Source of the DNA: Gemmatimonadota bacterium
GTDB lineage: Bacteria > Gemmatimonadota > Gemmatimonadetes > Longimicrobiales > Gaopeijiaceae
Direction: 5' to 3'
Length of the DNA: 64,000 nt
Assembly (NCBI GenBank): GCA_022823145.1
Contig: JAJDXS010000010.1
Span: forward strand, 1 to 64,000
A program made the translations under genes and the position numbers. Position 1 is the stretch's first letter; the number at the start of each line of letters is the position of its first letter. The notes under the pieces are model-generated. The model did no database searches. It was not told where the DNA came from and worked only from the letters and a program-made list of their open reading frames with translations. Below are positions 30,387-38,911 of the stretch, one piece after another.

Positions 30387-32414
30387 CTAAGCGATCGGCT
30401 TGTCCCTGTACCTGTCGAACCAGGCCTTCAGGTAGAGCTGCGTCATGATGCGGTGCGACACCGAGCGCGAACCGTGGTACTCGTCCGGGATCTTGACGTG
30501 CATCGTCTCCTGGCCGAGCACCTTGAGCGCACGGTAGAACTCCTCGGCCTGGGGCATCGGGGTGCGCAGATCCTCGACGCCGGAGAGCAGCATCGTCGGA
30601 GTGGTCACGTTGCCGACGTAGTGCAGCGGCGACCGCTCCGCGTACTCCATCGGGTCCTCCCAGGGGAAGGAACGGAAGCGGCGGTACCAGCCTGACCCGT
30701 CGGTGGTGCCGACGAAGGAGTGCCAGTTGATCACCGGGCGCTGGGACACGGCAGCCCGGAAGCGATCCGTGTGGCCGACGATCCAGGCCGTGAGGACTCC
30801 GCCCCCGCTGCTCCCGGTGACGAACATGTTGTCCTCGTCGATGAAGCCGCGGTCAATGGCGGCGTCGACGCTCGCCATGAGGTCGTGGAAGTCGTTGCCG
30901 GGGTACAGGTAGTTGATGCCGTTGACGAAGTCCTGACCGTATCCGGTACTGCCGCGCGGGTTCATCCACAGTACGGCGTAACCGTCTGCCGCGAAGTTCT
31001 GCCAGTTCCAGTTCCAGCGCACGGTGTACATCGAGACGGGCCCGCCGTGGATCCAGAGCAGCAGCGGGTACTTCTGGCCGGGCTCGTAGTCGGCCGGTTT
31101 CATGAGCCAGCCCTGCACCGGCCAGCCGTCGAAGGACTCGGTCCAGACCTCCTCGACCTCGCCGAGCTTGATGTCGGCCAGGATGTCGTCGTTGTAGTCG
31201 ACCAGGGTCTCGAGGTTGCCCGGGTTGTCCAGGTCGAAGGTGATCAGGTAGTTGGGCCGGTAGAAGGTCGAATTGGTCGCCGCCACGCGCCCGTTGTTCG
31301 CGATCGAGACGCCCGTGATGTAGTGGACCCCCTCGGTGACCTGCTCCATCTGCCCGTCGGTCGATACGAAGTGAAGGTTGGACGAGCCCTCCTTGCCCAG
31401 CGTGAAGTAGACTCCCGAACCGTCGGGCGCCCAGGTCACGCCGCTCGGGGAATTCGCGAGGTCCCCGGCGATCATGCGGCTGTTGCGGCCGTCGGCGTCC
31501 ATCAGGTACAGGTTGGACAGGTTGCTGTAGTTCTCGTTCTGGTCGTAGCCGGTGTAGGCGATCATGCGGCCGTCGGGCGACGGGTTCGGGCCGTTGTCGG
31601 GGCCGAGCCGGTCGGTCAGCGTGGTGATATCGAGGGTTGCGAGGTCGATGGCGTGCACTTCGGAGTTGCCGCGCTCGTAGCCCTCGTCGGGGATCAGGTC
31701 GGCGCTGAAGTAGAGCCTGGTGCCGTCGGGTGCCCAGCGCGGGTTGTTGTGGGAGTTCTCGCCGGAGGTGATCTGGCGGGGAGTCCCGCCCAATCCCGCG
31801 TCGACGATGAAGATCTGGGTGTTCCCCTTGGGCGTGTAGCCGCGCCCGTCGCGTGCCCAGGCGATCCGGTCCTCGACCACGGCCGGCGCGGCGACATTCG
31901 CGCCCCGCGGGAAGGCCGGCATACTGATCGGCAGCGGCGACCCCGTCTCGGGCAGGAACATCGTGAACGAGATCTGCGTCCCGTCAGGCGACCAGTTGAT
32001 GCCGCCCGGCGCCCGGTCGAGGTTGGTGAGCTGCACCGTCTCGCGCGTGTCAAGCCACATCATGTGGATCTGGTTCGTGCCGCTCTTGTCGGAGAGAAAC
32101 GCGATCCGCGTGCCGTCCGGAGACCAGATCGGCGACGACACCTCGAAACTCCCGGTCTCGAGCTCACGGATCCGCCGCGTAGCCAGGTCCATGATCATGA
32201 GGTTGCTCTGGTTCCGGTCGTTCATCTTGTCCACGCTGCCCCGGGTGAACAGGATGTGGTTCCCGTCGGGCGAGATGCGCGGATTGCCCACGGACTCCAT
32301 TTCCATGTAGGTATCCATGTCGAGGAGGCCGGAGGCGTCCTGTGCGGCGGCCGAGGCCGCGGAGGCAAGGGCGAGGAGCAGGGGTGCGGAGAGGAGGGAG
32401 TACCGCGTCTTCAT
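30387..32414 (-). CDS. S9 family prolyl-oligopeptidase/dipeptidyl-peptidase, secreted
   Basis: Signal peptide (YSLLSAPLLLALASAASAAAQ) at ATG 32414 with AAGGAGG upstream. Residues 30-400 are a WD40/TolB-like propeller (repeats with SPDGTRIAFLSD; WAPDGTRLYFSAD). The C-terminal alpha/beta-hydrolase domain has the nucleophile in GSSGGG (about residue 535), Asp in SGVEDLRTPMPQ (about 611) and His in PDEYHGSRS (about 646). It should cleave peptides after Pro or Ala in the periplasm. It is divergent from the serine hydrolase gene, 135 bases away. Confidence 0.9.
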   Translation of the reverse strand: MKTRYSLLSAPLLLALASAASAAAQDASGLLDMDTYMEMESVGNPRISPDGNHILFTRGSVDKMNDRNQSNLMIMDLATRRIRELETGSFEVSSPIWSPDGTRIAFLSDKSGTNQIHMMWLDTRETVQLTNLDRAPGGINWSPDGTQISFTMFLPETGSPLPISMPAFPRGANVAAPAVVEDRIAWARDGRGYTPKGNTQIFIVDAGLGGTPRQITSGENSHNNPRWAPDGTRLYFSADLIPDEGYERGNSEVHAIDLATLDITTLTDRLGPDNGPNPSPDGRMIAYTGYDQNENYSNLSNLYLMDADGRNSRMIAGDLANSPSGVTWAPDGSGVYFTLGKEGSSNLHFVSTDGQMEQVTEGVHYITGVSIANNGRVAATNSTFYRPNYLITFDLDNPGNLETLVDYNDDILADIKLGEVEEVWTESFDGWPVQGWLMKPADYEPGQKYPLLLWIHGGPVSMYTVRWNWNWQNFAADGYAVLWMNPRGSTGYGQDFVNGINYLYPGNDFHDLMASVDAAIDRGFIDEDNMFVTGSSGGGVLTAWIVGHTDRFRAAVSQRPVINWHSFVGTTDGSGWYRRFRSFPWEDPMEYAERSPLHYVGNVTTPTMLLSGVEDLRTPMPQAEEFYRALKVLGQETMHVKIPDEYHGSRSVSHRIMTQLYLKAWFDRYRDKPIA

Positions 32415-32547
32415 GAAGACCTCCTTGGGCGTGTCAAATCGCGCTCGACCGTGCGTCTGGCGTGCGATGGCGCCAATATCAGCGCGAGTCCGGGGGAAAT
32501 CAAACGGCGCGCCCGGTCGCGGGGCACCGGTACAGCGAGGAGGAGCA

Positions 32548-32565
32548 TTGTGAAAAGATTCACAA
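32548..32565. promoter_or_regulatory. CRP-like palindrome overlapping the GTG start
   Basis: TTGTGAA-AAGA-TTCACAA (32548-32565) is a perfect palindrome and contains TGTGA-N6-TCACA, the form of a CRP/FNR-family site. It covers the GTG start at 32550 of the serine hydrolase; as RNA it would also fold a 7-bp hairpin over the start codon. A second TGTGA-N6-TCACA occurs at 48329-48344. Confidence 0.35.
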
Positions 32566-34058
32566 CCGTCGGCACGGTTCTGTCTGCGGCCATCTGGACG
32601 ATCGCATGCGCGCCACCCGAGGCGCCCGTTGAAGAGACGGCCGACGGCTCGTCCGCCGAGCCCAACGTCACCCCGCCGCCCGAGATCGCCCTGAACGGCT
32701 CGGCCAAGCGCTTCTGCTCGGCGATCTGGGTCTCGGAGCGTGATCGCCGCGACGCGCTGTACCAGAGTATCCTCCTCACCGGGGACGAGGTGCGTGACTA
32801 CGAGGACGGCCGACTCACCTTCGATGTCGACGAGGAGCGCCGCGTGGTCACCGCATCGCACGACGGCGCGGCGGGCCGCGCGCGGCACATCGGCGACCAG
32901 GGGTGCGTGATTCTGCCGCCCTACACCGACAACGTGTTCTTTACGCCGCGCCGGGTGGTGAGCACGCTTCCCGACGCGGCCACGACTCCCTGGCCCATGG
33001 GCGATCTGCTCCCGGACGGGCCGCTCCCGAACGATGTGGACGCCGAACTCGTCGCGGAAGCGGTGCGGCTGATGTTCACGCCCGGTGACAACCGCGCCGC
33101 CTTCGTGGCGGTGCACCGCAGACGGATCATCGCCGAGGAGTACGGTCCCGGCGTGCACAAGGACACGCAGCTCGAAAGCTGGTCGATGGGGAAGAGCATG
33201 ACGGCCACGCTCATCGGCCGACTCATCCAGATGGGGCACCTCGACCTCTGGCAGGCGGCGCCGGTGCCCGAATGGCAGAACTCCGCTGACGATCCGCGCG
33301 CCGCGATCCGGATCGCCGACCTGCTTCGCATGTCCTCCGGCCTTCGCTTCACCAACTCGGGAGCCACCCCGGAGCAGATGGCCAGGTCGTTCATTCCGGG
33401 ACAGTGGGACCACTGGCTGGGGTACGGAGCGCCGATCGACGTGTTCCGGTTCTCGACTACGCGGGAGGCCGAGTTCCCACCCAACACCGTCGGCCGCTAC
33501 CGGAACTCGGATCCGTGGACGCTGGGGTACATCGTGCGGCGCACGGTCGAGAACGAGCTTGGCGAGGAATACCTGTCGTGGCCGCAGCGGGCGCTGTTCG
33601 ACAAGGTGGGGATCCGCCGCTTCATCATGGAGACCGACGCGCACGGCAACTTCATACTGACCGGGTACAACTACGGCACGCCGCGCAACTGGGCGCGGAT
33701 CGGGTTGCTCTATCTGCAGCGGGGGATGTGGAACGGCGAGCGGCTGTTGCCCGAGGAGTTCGTGGACTTTGTGAGTTCACCGGCGCCGGCGTGGGATCCG
33801 CCGGTCTATGGCGGCCAGTTCTGGGTAAATCCGGCCGGCGAGGATGGGGTGGGGATTCGTATTCCGACGCTGCCGACCGACGCCTACAACGCGGCGGGGG
33901 CGGGGGAGCAGCGGACCTACATCATCCCATCGCGCGATCTGGTGATGGTGGTGCAGAGCCACCGGTCGCCGGCTGCCCACGCGCCCGACCGCACGGGTCG
34001 GGAGTACGAGGCGCTCGGGATGGTCGTGAAGGCGGTGGATCCCGGGTGGAGCTGGTAG
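32550..34058 (+). CDS. Serine beta-lactamase-like hydrolase, lipoprotein
   Basis: Start GTG 32550 with GAGGAGGAG upstream, signal VKRFTTVGTVLSAAIWTIAC (lipobox). The 502-residue protein carries the class C beta-lactamase/penicillin-recognising SxxK motif SMGK at about residue 212-215 and YxN as YRNS at about residue 317, followed by a HGxxLxG-like region near the C-terminus (GEQRTYIIPSRDLVMVVQS). Members hydrolyse beta-lactams or peptides or esters; substrate cannot be told. The track ORF beginning at 30720 is a shadow of the S9 gene in its first half. Confidence 0.85.
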   Translation: MKRFTTVGTVLSAAIWTIACAPPEAPVEETADGSSAEPNVTPPPEIALNGSAKRFCSAIWVSERDRRDALYQSILLTGDEVRDYEDGRLTFDVDEERRVVTASHDGAAGRARHIGDQGCVILPPYTDNVFFTPRRVVSTLPDAATTPWPMGDLLPDGPLPNDVDAELVAEAVRLMFTPGDNRAAFVAVHRRRIIAEEYGPGVHKDTQLESWSMGKSMTATLIGRLIQMGHLDLWQAAPVPEWQNSADDPRAAIRIADLLRMSSGLRFTNSGATPEQMARSFIPGQWDHWLGYGAPIDVFRFSTTREAEFPPNTVGRYRNSDPWTLGYIVRRTVENELGEEYLSWPQRALFDKVGIRRFIMETDAHGNFILTGYNYGTPRNWARIGLLYLQRGMWNGERLLPEEFVDFVSSPAPAWDPPVYGGQFWVNPAGEDGVGIRIPTLPTDAYNAAGAGEQRTYIIPSRDLVMVVQSHRSPAAHAPDRTGREYEALGMVVKAVDPGWSW

Positions 34059-34071
34059 GGGCGCCCCGCTC

Positions 34072-35079
34072 CTACCCTCCGACCAGCCTGCGAAACTCCG
34101 GGTCGTCGCGGATACCGTCGAAGTCGCGCTGGGTTGCGGCCAGCTCCCGCCAGCGCACGTTTCGCTCGATGGCATCCCGCAGCGCCGCGACGGCGTCCGC
34201 GACATCGCCCGCGCGTGCGTGCAGCCGCGCCAGCCCGTAGATCATCTGGTCTTCGTCGGGGACGATCGCGATGGCTTCCCGCTGTTTCTCGATCGCCTCG
34301 CCGAAACGCCCCTCCGCGGCCAGTGACCGCGCCTCGCTGGCGTGAATGCGCGACACGGACATGTTCACCAGGCGGCGAAGCTCCCTGAAGGGCTCCGTGT
34401 GATCGTCCACCCGCACGTCGACCCAGCGGTCGGTGGTGCGGCCCGAGTCTCCGATCGGCTTGACGACCAGGACACCGCCGGCCTGCTTTCCGCGTGCGTC
34501 TCCGCCGGCCGCCTCACCGGCGTCGAGCGCGTCCATCAGCCGCAACGCCAGCGCCCCGCGCGAAGACTCGAACGCGGCTGCCATCGCCTGCACGACGGCC
34601 TCGCCGGCGAGGATGTTGCCCTGCACGGAGTAGTTCTCGCCCTCGATATGGCCCGCCCAGGCGCTGGTGCCCGACCCCGTGTAGGCACGCACCCGGCCCT
34701 GCGCGTCGATCACGGCGAGCTGGCGCCGATCCCGGCCCGGATCGGACCCGGTGAGATGCTCCACCACCTCGTCCGGCGACAACCCGAGTTCGAGCAGTTC
34801 GAGGCCGCGCGGCCCGTACGTCTGGTTGGCCGCGGCCTGCGTAGCGACGGCGCCTACGCCCGCCTTTGCGTAGCTGACGATCGCTCCCGCTCGGAAGGCG
34901 CGCGACTGCACGGCCACCCCCAGTTCGCCGGTCGCGGGATCACGCGCCACGATGGAGAAGGTGGCCACGATCTCCTCATCCGTGTCGAGTGGGGTCGCGG
35001 TCTTCTCCTGGGCGCCGAGCGGAAGCGCACACGCGGCGAGCGCGACGAGCGGCAGCGCGGTTCTGGTCGTCCTTCTCAT
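34072..35079 (-). CDS. DUF1028 Ntn-hydrolase-like protein with TPR-like tail
   Basis: A signal peptide (RRTTRTALPLVALAACALPLG) at ATG 35079 with GGAGATGAGG upstream. The DUF1028 core, an Ntn-hydrolase-like fold, starts at TFSIVARDPATGELGVAVQS and includes SYAKAGVGAVATQAAANQTYGPRG. Residues after about 250 show a TPR-like helical repeat (AIEKQREAIAIVPDEDQMIYGLARL). Function unknown; several DUF1028 proteins are exported and linked to peptide or amide metabolism. It is divergent from the amidohydrolase gene with a 130-base gap. Confidence 0.75.
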   Translation of the reverse strand: MRRTTRTALPLVALAACALPLGAQEKTATPLDTDEEIVATFSIVARDPATGELGVAVQSRAFRAGAIVSYAKAGVGAVATQAAANQTYGPRGLELLELGLSPDEVVEHLTGSDPGRDRRQLAVIDAQGRVRAYTGSGTSAWAGHIEGENYSVQGNILAGEAVVQAMAAAFESSRGALALRLMDALDAGEAAGGDARGKQAGGVLVVKPIGDSGRTTDRWVDVRVDDHTEPFRELRRLVNMSVSRIHASEARSLAAEGRFGEAIEKQREAIAIVPDEDQMIYGLARLHARAGDVADAVAALRDAIERNVRWRELAATQRDFDGIRDDPEFRRLVGG

Positions 35080-35209
35080 CACCTCATCTCCTTGCACGGT
35101 TTGGCGCTCCGCGCGCCACGGATTGCGCGAGTTCGCCTGCAATGTGGCTCACCGGGAGGCCGCTGGCTATGCTGTCCCGAGCTACCACCCCGTTTGCAGG
35201 AGGATCCCG

Positions 35210-36715
35210 ATGCGCAGCTTCCCGTTTACTGCCGCTCTCGTGGCGACCGCCGCACTCACTTCCATGCCCCCACAGCCGGCCGCTACCCAGTCCCAACCAG
35301 CCATTGCCATCGTCGGGGCGACCATCATCGACGGAAACGGCGGCCCGCCCCTCACCGACGGCACACTCGTCACCCGGGGCGACCGCATCGCCGCCGTCGG
35401 CCCGCGCGCGTCGGTCGAAATCCCCGAGGGCGCCACCGTCATCGACGGCGCCGGCAGGTACGTGACCCCCGGATTCATCGACACCAACGTGCACCTGTCG
35501 CTGTATTCCGGTCACGAAACGCTTGTCCGCTACGAGGACCGGAACGCCGCGCTGACTCTCGAGGCGGCCCAGATGCAGCTCAAGCACGGGTTCACGACGG
35601 TGCGCGACAGCTACGGATCGCTGCTCCCGCTCATGGAGATCCGCGACGCCATCGCGCGTGGCGACACCATCGGCCCGCGCATGCTGGTGGCCGGCAACAT
35701 CGTGGGCTGGGGCGGTCCGTACACGGTCTCGTTCTCGCTGATCCGGCCGCAGGGGCTGACGCTCTTCCAGGAGCAGTTCAACGACTTCATCACGCAGGGG
35801 TCGGGCGAGGAATGGATGGAGATGGAGCCCGAGGACCTGCGCGTCGCGGTCAACCGGTACCTCGACCTGGGACCCGACTTCCTCAAGTACGGCGGCACCG
35901 GCCACTTCTCCAATCCGGTCATGATCGGGTTCTCGCCGGCGGCCCAGCGCGTGTTGGTCGAGGAGACACGGAAGCGCGGGCTGATTGCCGAAACGCACTC
36001 CACTTCGCCCGAAGGCTTACGGATGTCGGTGGAAGCGGGCCTCGACCTGATCCAGCACCCCGAGGTGCTCACCGCCGAAATGTCCGACGCGCTGGTCAGG
36101 GAGATTGCGGACCGCGGAATCGTCTGCTCCATGCTGACCAACACGATCACCGGCAAGGTGTGGCAGGAGCACGTGGAATCGCGGGAGAAGGCGCTTGCGG
36201 GGGATGGGGGGGAGGATGAGAACCGCCGTGACGGCCTGGCGAAGACATCGGTCGAACTGCGGGCCGAGCGCCGCGCGGCGGGCGAATCCATGGAGATCCG
36301 GCGCCGCAACGCGGAGAAGCTGATCGCGGGGGGCTGTATCTCCACGATCGGGACGGACAACTACCTCGGCGCGGCCCCCGAATTCAGGCGCGAGAAGAAG
36401 GCCGAGAACCAGTCGTTCGGCATCGGGAGCGTGATCGCCACCGAGGGGCTTGTCGAACTCGGCATGACCCCGATGGAGGCGATCACCGCGGTTACGCGCA
36501 ACGGCGCAATCGCGAGCGGGATGCTCGACATACTCGGCACCCTCGAAGCCGGCAAGTACGCCGACGTGCTCGTGCTCGACGCCGATCCACTGGCGGACAT
36601 CGGCAACATCCGGGCACTCGGAGTGGTTGTCCGGGACGGGAAGATCGTGGATCTGGACACGCTGCCGTACGAGAGGATCTTCTCGTCTCCGGGAAAGGGT
36701 CACGCGTGGGAGTGA
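35210..36715 (+). CDS. Secreted amidohydrolase with altered HxH motif
   Basis: Signal (SFPFTAALVATAALTSM, ending ATQ) at ATG 35210 with AGGAGG upstream. The domain is of the same superfamily as the pair at 2620-5504: GFIDTNVHLS, then KYGGTGHF, AETHSTSP, IQHPE and GTDNYLGA. The usual HxH that holds metal alpha is NVH here (Asn93-Val-His95), verified in the codons (aac gtg cac). The remaining ligands are present, so metal binding may be mononuclear or changed. 501 residues. Related secreted proteins are known but substrate is unclear. Confidence 0.8.
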   Translation: MRSFPFTAALVATAALTSMPPQPAATQSQPAIAIVGATIIDGNGGPPLTDGTLVTRGDRIAAVGPRASVEIPEGATVIDGAGRYVTPGFIDTNVHLSLYSGHETLVRYEDRNAALTLEAAQMQLKHGFTTVRDSYGSLLPLMEIRDAIARGDTIGPRMLVAGNIVGWGGPYTVSFSLIRPQGLTLFQEQFNDFITQGSGEEWMEMEPEDLRVAVNRYLDLGPDFLKYGGTGHFSNPVMIGFSPAAQRVLVEETRKRGLIAETHSTSPEGLRMSVEAGLDLIQHPEVLTAEMSDALVREIADRGIVCSMLTNTITGKVWQEHVESREKALAGDGGEDENRRDGLAKTSVELRAERRAAGESMEIRRRNAEKLIAGGCISTIGTDNYLGAAPEFRREKKAENQSFGIGSVIATEGLVELGMTPMEAITAVTRNGAIASGMLDILGTLEAGKYADVLVLDADPLADIGNIRALGVVVRDGKIVDLDTLPYERIFSSPGKGHAWE

Positions 36716-36842
36716 AGGATCCCGGGCGGTGCGAGTACACCTGCCTGCGTCCGGGGTTACTGTTGATAGGGGCCCGACCAGCCCTTTGGGGGCCGCCCCC
36801 GGGGCGACTCCCGTGGAACCTCTCGGCACCAAGGGGGATGCA

Positions 36843-38003
36843 ATGCCTGGACCCGCGCCGTGGCGGGACCGACTCGCCTTCGCCGCGCTGGCCCTGATCG
36901 CCCCGGCCGTCACGCTACCGGCCCTCACCACCGCCTGCGGGGGCGACGAACCGACGGAGCCCCCCGTCGCTACCACCGTCAGCATCTCGCCGGCCTCCGT
37001 GGACATGTCATCGTTCGGTGAGACGGCCCAGTTGACCGCCACCGTCCTTGACCAGAACGGCCAGCCGATCGCTGGCGCCTCCGTCAACTGGACCATCGAC
37101 GACAATTCCGTCGCGACCGTGAGCACAGGGGGGCTGGTAACCGCCGTCCAGAACGGGAGCGCCACCGTGACCGCCACCTCCGGCGGGGCATCGGGGACCG
37201 TAGCCGTGACCGTCGCCCAGCGGCCCGCACGGATCGAGGTATCCCCGTCCGCGGACACCCTGGTTGCCATCGGCGACACCGTGCAGCTGGCCGCGCAGCC
37301 GTTGGACGCCAACGGCAACGACGTGCCGGGCGTGACCATCGGGTGGTCGTCGGCGGACGAGGGAGTCGCCACCGTCGATGCCAACGGGCTGGTCACCGCG
37401 GCCGGGAACGGCACCGCGAACATCACCGCGTCGGCGGGCGGCGCCACCGGAGCCGCCGCGGTAACCGTCTCCCAGGTGATCGTCGGGATGGACGTGCTGC
37501 CGGCCGCGACCACATTGTTCTCGCTCGGCGACACCGTCCGGCTGGTCGCAGCGGGTGTCGACGCCAACGGCCACCCCGGCTCGGCCCTACGAGTCACGTG
37601 GATGTCGGAAGACGACGCCGTCGCAGCCGTCGATACGACCGGGCTGGTCACGGCGGTGCGCACCGGCAGCACGGACGTATTCGCAACCTTCGGAGAACTG
37701 CGCGATTCCGCCGGGGTGTCGGTCACTCAGCTCGCGTCGGAGGTGCGGGTGACTCCGGCCGTCGACACGCTGGGTGCGGTCGGCGACACCGTCCACCTGA
37801 GCGCCGTGGCGCTGGACAGGAACGGACACGAGGTGGAGGACACCGACTACATCTGGTCCGCGCCCCACCCCTGGGTGGTGACCGTAGACGACAGCGGACT
37901 GGTCACGGCCAGGGGGCCCGGCACGGGCGAGATCCGCGTCAAGGCGACACGGGCCGGAGCGAACTACATCGGCGTTGCCACCATCACGGTGGTCGAATCC
38001 TGA
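36843..38003 (+). CDS. Lipoprotein with four Big_2 Ig-like domains
   Basis: An export signal (AALALIAPAVTLPALTTAC, lipobox) begins at ATG 36843 with AAGGGGGA upstream. Residues 35-120, 121-205, 206-295 and 296-386 are four repeated bacterial Ig-like units, each with a GETAQLTATVLD or GDTVxL beginning and a VTAVxxGxATVTA end. No catalytic domain. Likely surface-exposed adhesive or spacer. The last 40 bases overlap the convergent regulator gene. The N-terminal part is preceded by a long-track ORF that begins inside the amidohydrolase gene; that portion is not part of it. Confidence 0.8.
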   Translation: MPGPAPWRDRLAFAALALIAPAVTLPALTTACGGDEPTEPPVATTVSISPASVDMSSFGETAQLTATVLDQNGQPIAGASVNWTIDDNSVATVSTGGLVTAVQNGSATVTATSGGASGTVAVTVAQRPARIEVSPSADTLVAIGDTVQLAAQPLDANGNDVPGVTIGWSSADEGVATVDANGLVTAAGNGTANITASAGGATGAAAVTVSQVIVGMDVLPAATTLFSLGDTVRLVAAGVDANGHPGSALRVTWMSEDDAVAAVDTTGLVTAVRTGSTDVFATFGELRDSAGVSVTQLASEVRVTPAVDTLGAVGDTVHLSAVALDRNGHEVEDTDYIWSAPHPWVVTVDDSGLVTARGPGTGEIRVKATRAGANYIGVATITVVES

Positions 38004-38785
38004 CCCGTAACGGACACCTCGGCGACCCAATCCTGAAACCTGCCCTGGACCATCGCCGGTTCGCGGCTCGCCGCGGTGAGAGTGCACCCGGCGAGATTTG
38101 AAGCATGGCGTTCGAGCGTGCGGCGGCGCACGCCTGCCTCATCCGCGATGGCGTCCCATTTTGCCCGGGGCCGCTGGCGCACCGCCCAGAGCAGCAATGC
38201 CCAGGACAACAGCCTCTTGGGAGGGCAGCGCAGCGGCATCTGCTCCCGCCAATAGCGCCGGAAAGTGTCCGGAGGCACGGTCGCGTGCTGTCGAGCGAGA
38301 ACGTCGACCGAGGCTGCGGGTGGACCGGGATCTTCGTCTTCCGAGAGCCTGCAGATGTGCTCGATGGCGCTGACGAGGCACGGGTGCAGCGGATGATCCC
38401 GGACCAGCCTCCGACCCAGAAGGAGCAGTGGATCGTGGTGCCAGGGGTTGATCTGCGCGAGCACCCTTCCCAGCCGGTCTCCGGCTTCTTCGGCCCACAC
38501 CACGTGGAAGCGGGTCGATTCGATCTGTCGTAGCCGTTGAAGGCGCTTCAGGGACAAGGGCGTCACCACGACGCACGACGGCCCCACGAGACCGTGCGAG
38601 ACCGTCTTTCGGAGCCACGCGACATCCGCGTCGGAGCACTGCAGCAACCCTGCGATGCCGACGCTCGCACTGCCGAGCAGCCGCTCGAACCCGTCTCGGG
38701 AGTCTGCGGGATGCAGCTTGGAAGCCGAAAGAGAATCTTCGATGCGGTCGCGAATATCGTGGGTGTCGCAATAGAGCGCGATCAT
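37964..38785 (-). CDS. Putative transcriptional regulator, receiver-like N-terminus and HTH C-terminus
   Basis: The 273-residue protein opens MIALYCDTHDIRDRIEDSLS, a receiver-like alpha/beta pattern. The C-terminal half has a basic helical segment, VPPDTFRRYWREQMPLRCPP then EAGVRRRTLERHASN, resembling an AraC/XRE helix-turn-helix pair. I place the start at ATG 38785, not 38842, because it fits the N-terminal strand; Shine-Dalgarno is weak. It overlaps the last codons of the Ig-like gene on the other strand by 40 bases. No phospho-acceptor Asp could be confirmed. The family is unnamed to me; a DNA-binding role is inference. Confidence 0.5.
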   Translation of the reverse strand: MIALYCDTHDIRDRIEDSLSASKLHPADSRDGFERLLGSASVGIAGLLQCSDADVAWLRKTVSHGLVGPSCVVVTPLSLKRLQRLRQIESTRFHVVWAEEAGDRLGRVLAQINPWHHDPLLLLGRRLVRDHPLHPCLVSAIEHICRLSEDEDPGPPAASVDVLARQHATVPPDTFRRYWREQMPLRCPPKRLLSWALLLWAVRQRPRAKWDAIADEAGVRRRTLERHASNLAGCTLTAASREPAMVQGRFQDWVAEVSVTGQDSTTVMVATPM

Positions 38786-38911
38786 GTCAACGGTTGGTGT
38801 ATTGAACCGGCAGGGACGGGCCAGGATAAAGAGCACAGTCACAACCAGTGATTTTAGTACAGCAAAGAGCCGGCGGGCAAGCTTGCCGGGTCTCCTACAA
38901 CCGGTTCACAC

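Noticed and set aside
30387-33644. Long minus ORF of 1085 residues
   Set aside because: Only the last 675 residues match an S9 peptidase; the rest is the antisense of the serine hydrolase gene. The true start has AAGGAGG and a signal peptide.
30720-34058. Long plus ORF of 1112 residues
   Set aside because: The first 610 residues are antisense of the S9 peptidase; the hydrolase starts at GTG 32550.
36017-37726. Minus ORF of 569 residues opposite the amidohydrolase and Ig-like gene
   Set aside because: Ala/Thr/Val-rich antisense shadow; no start signal.
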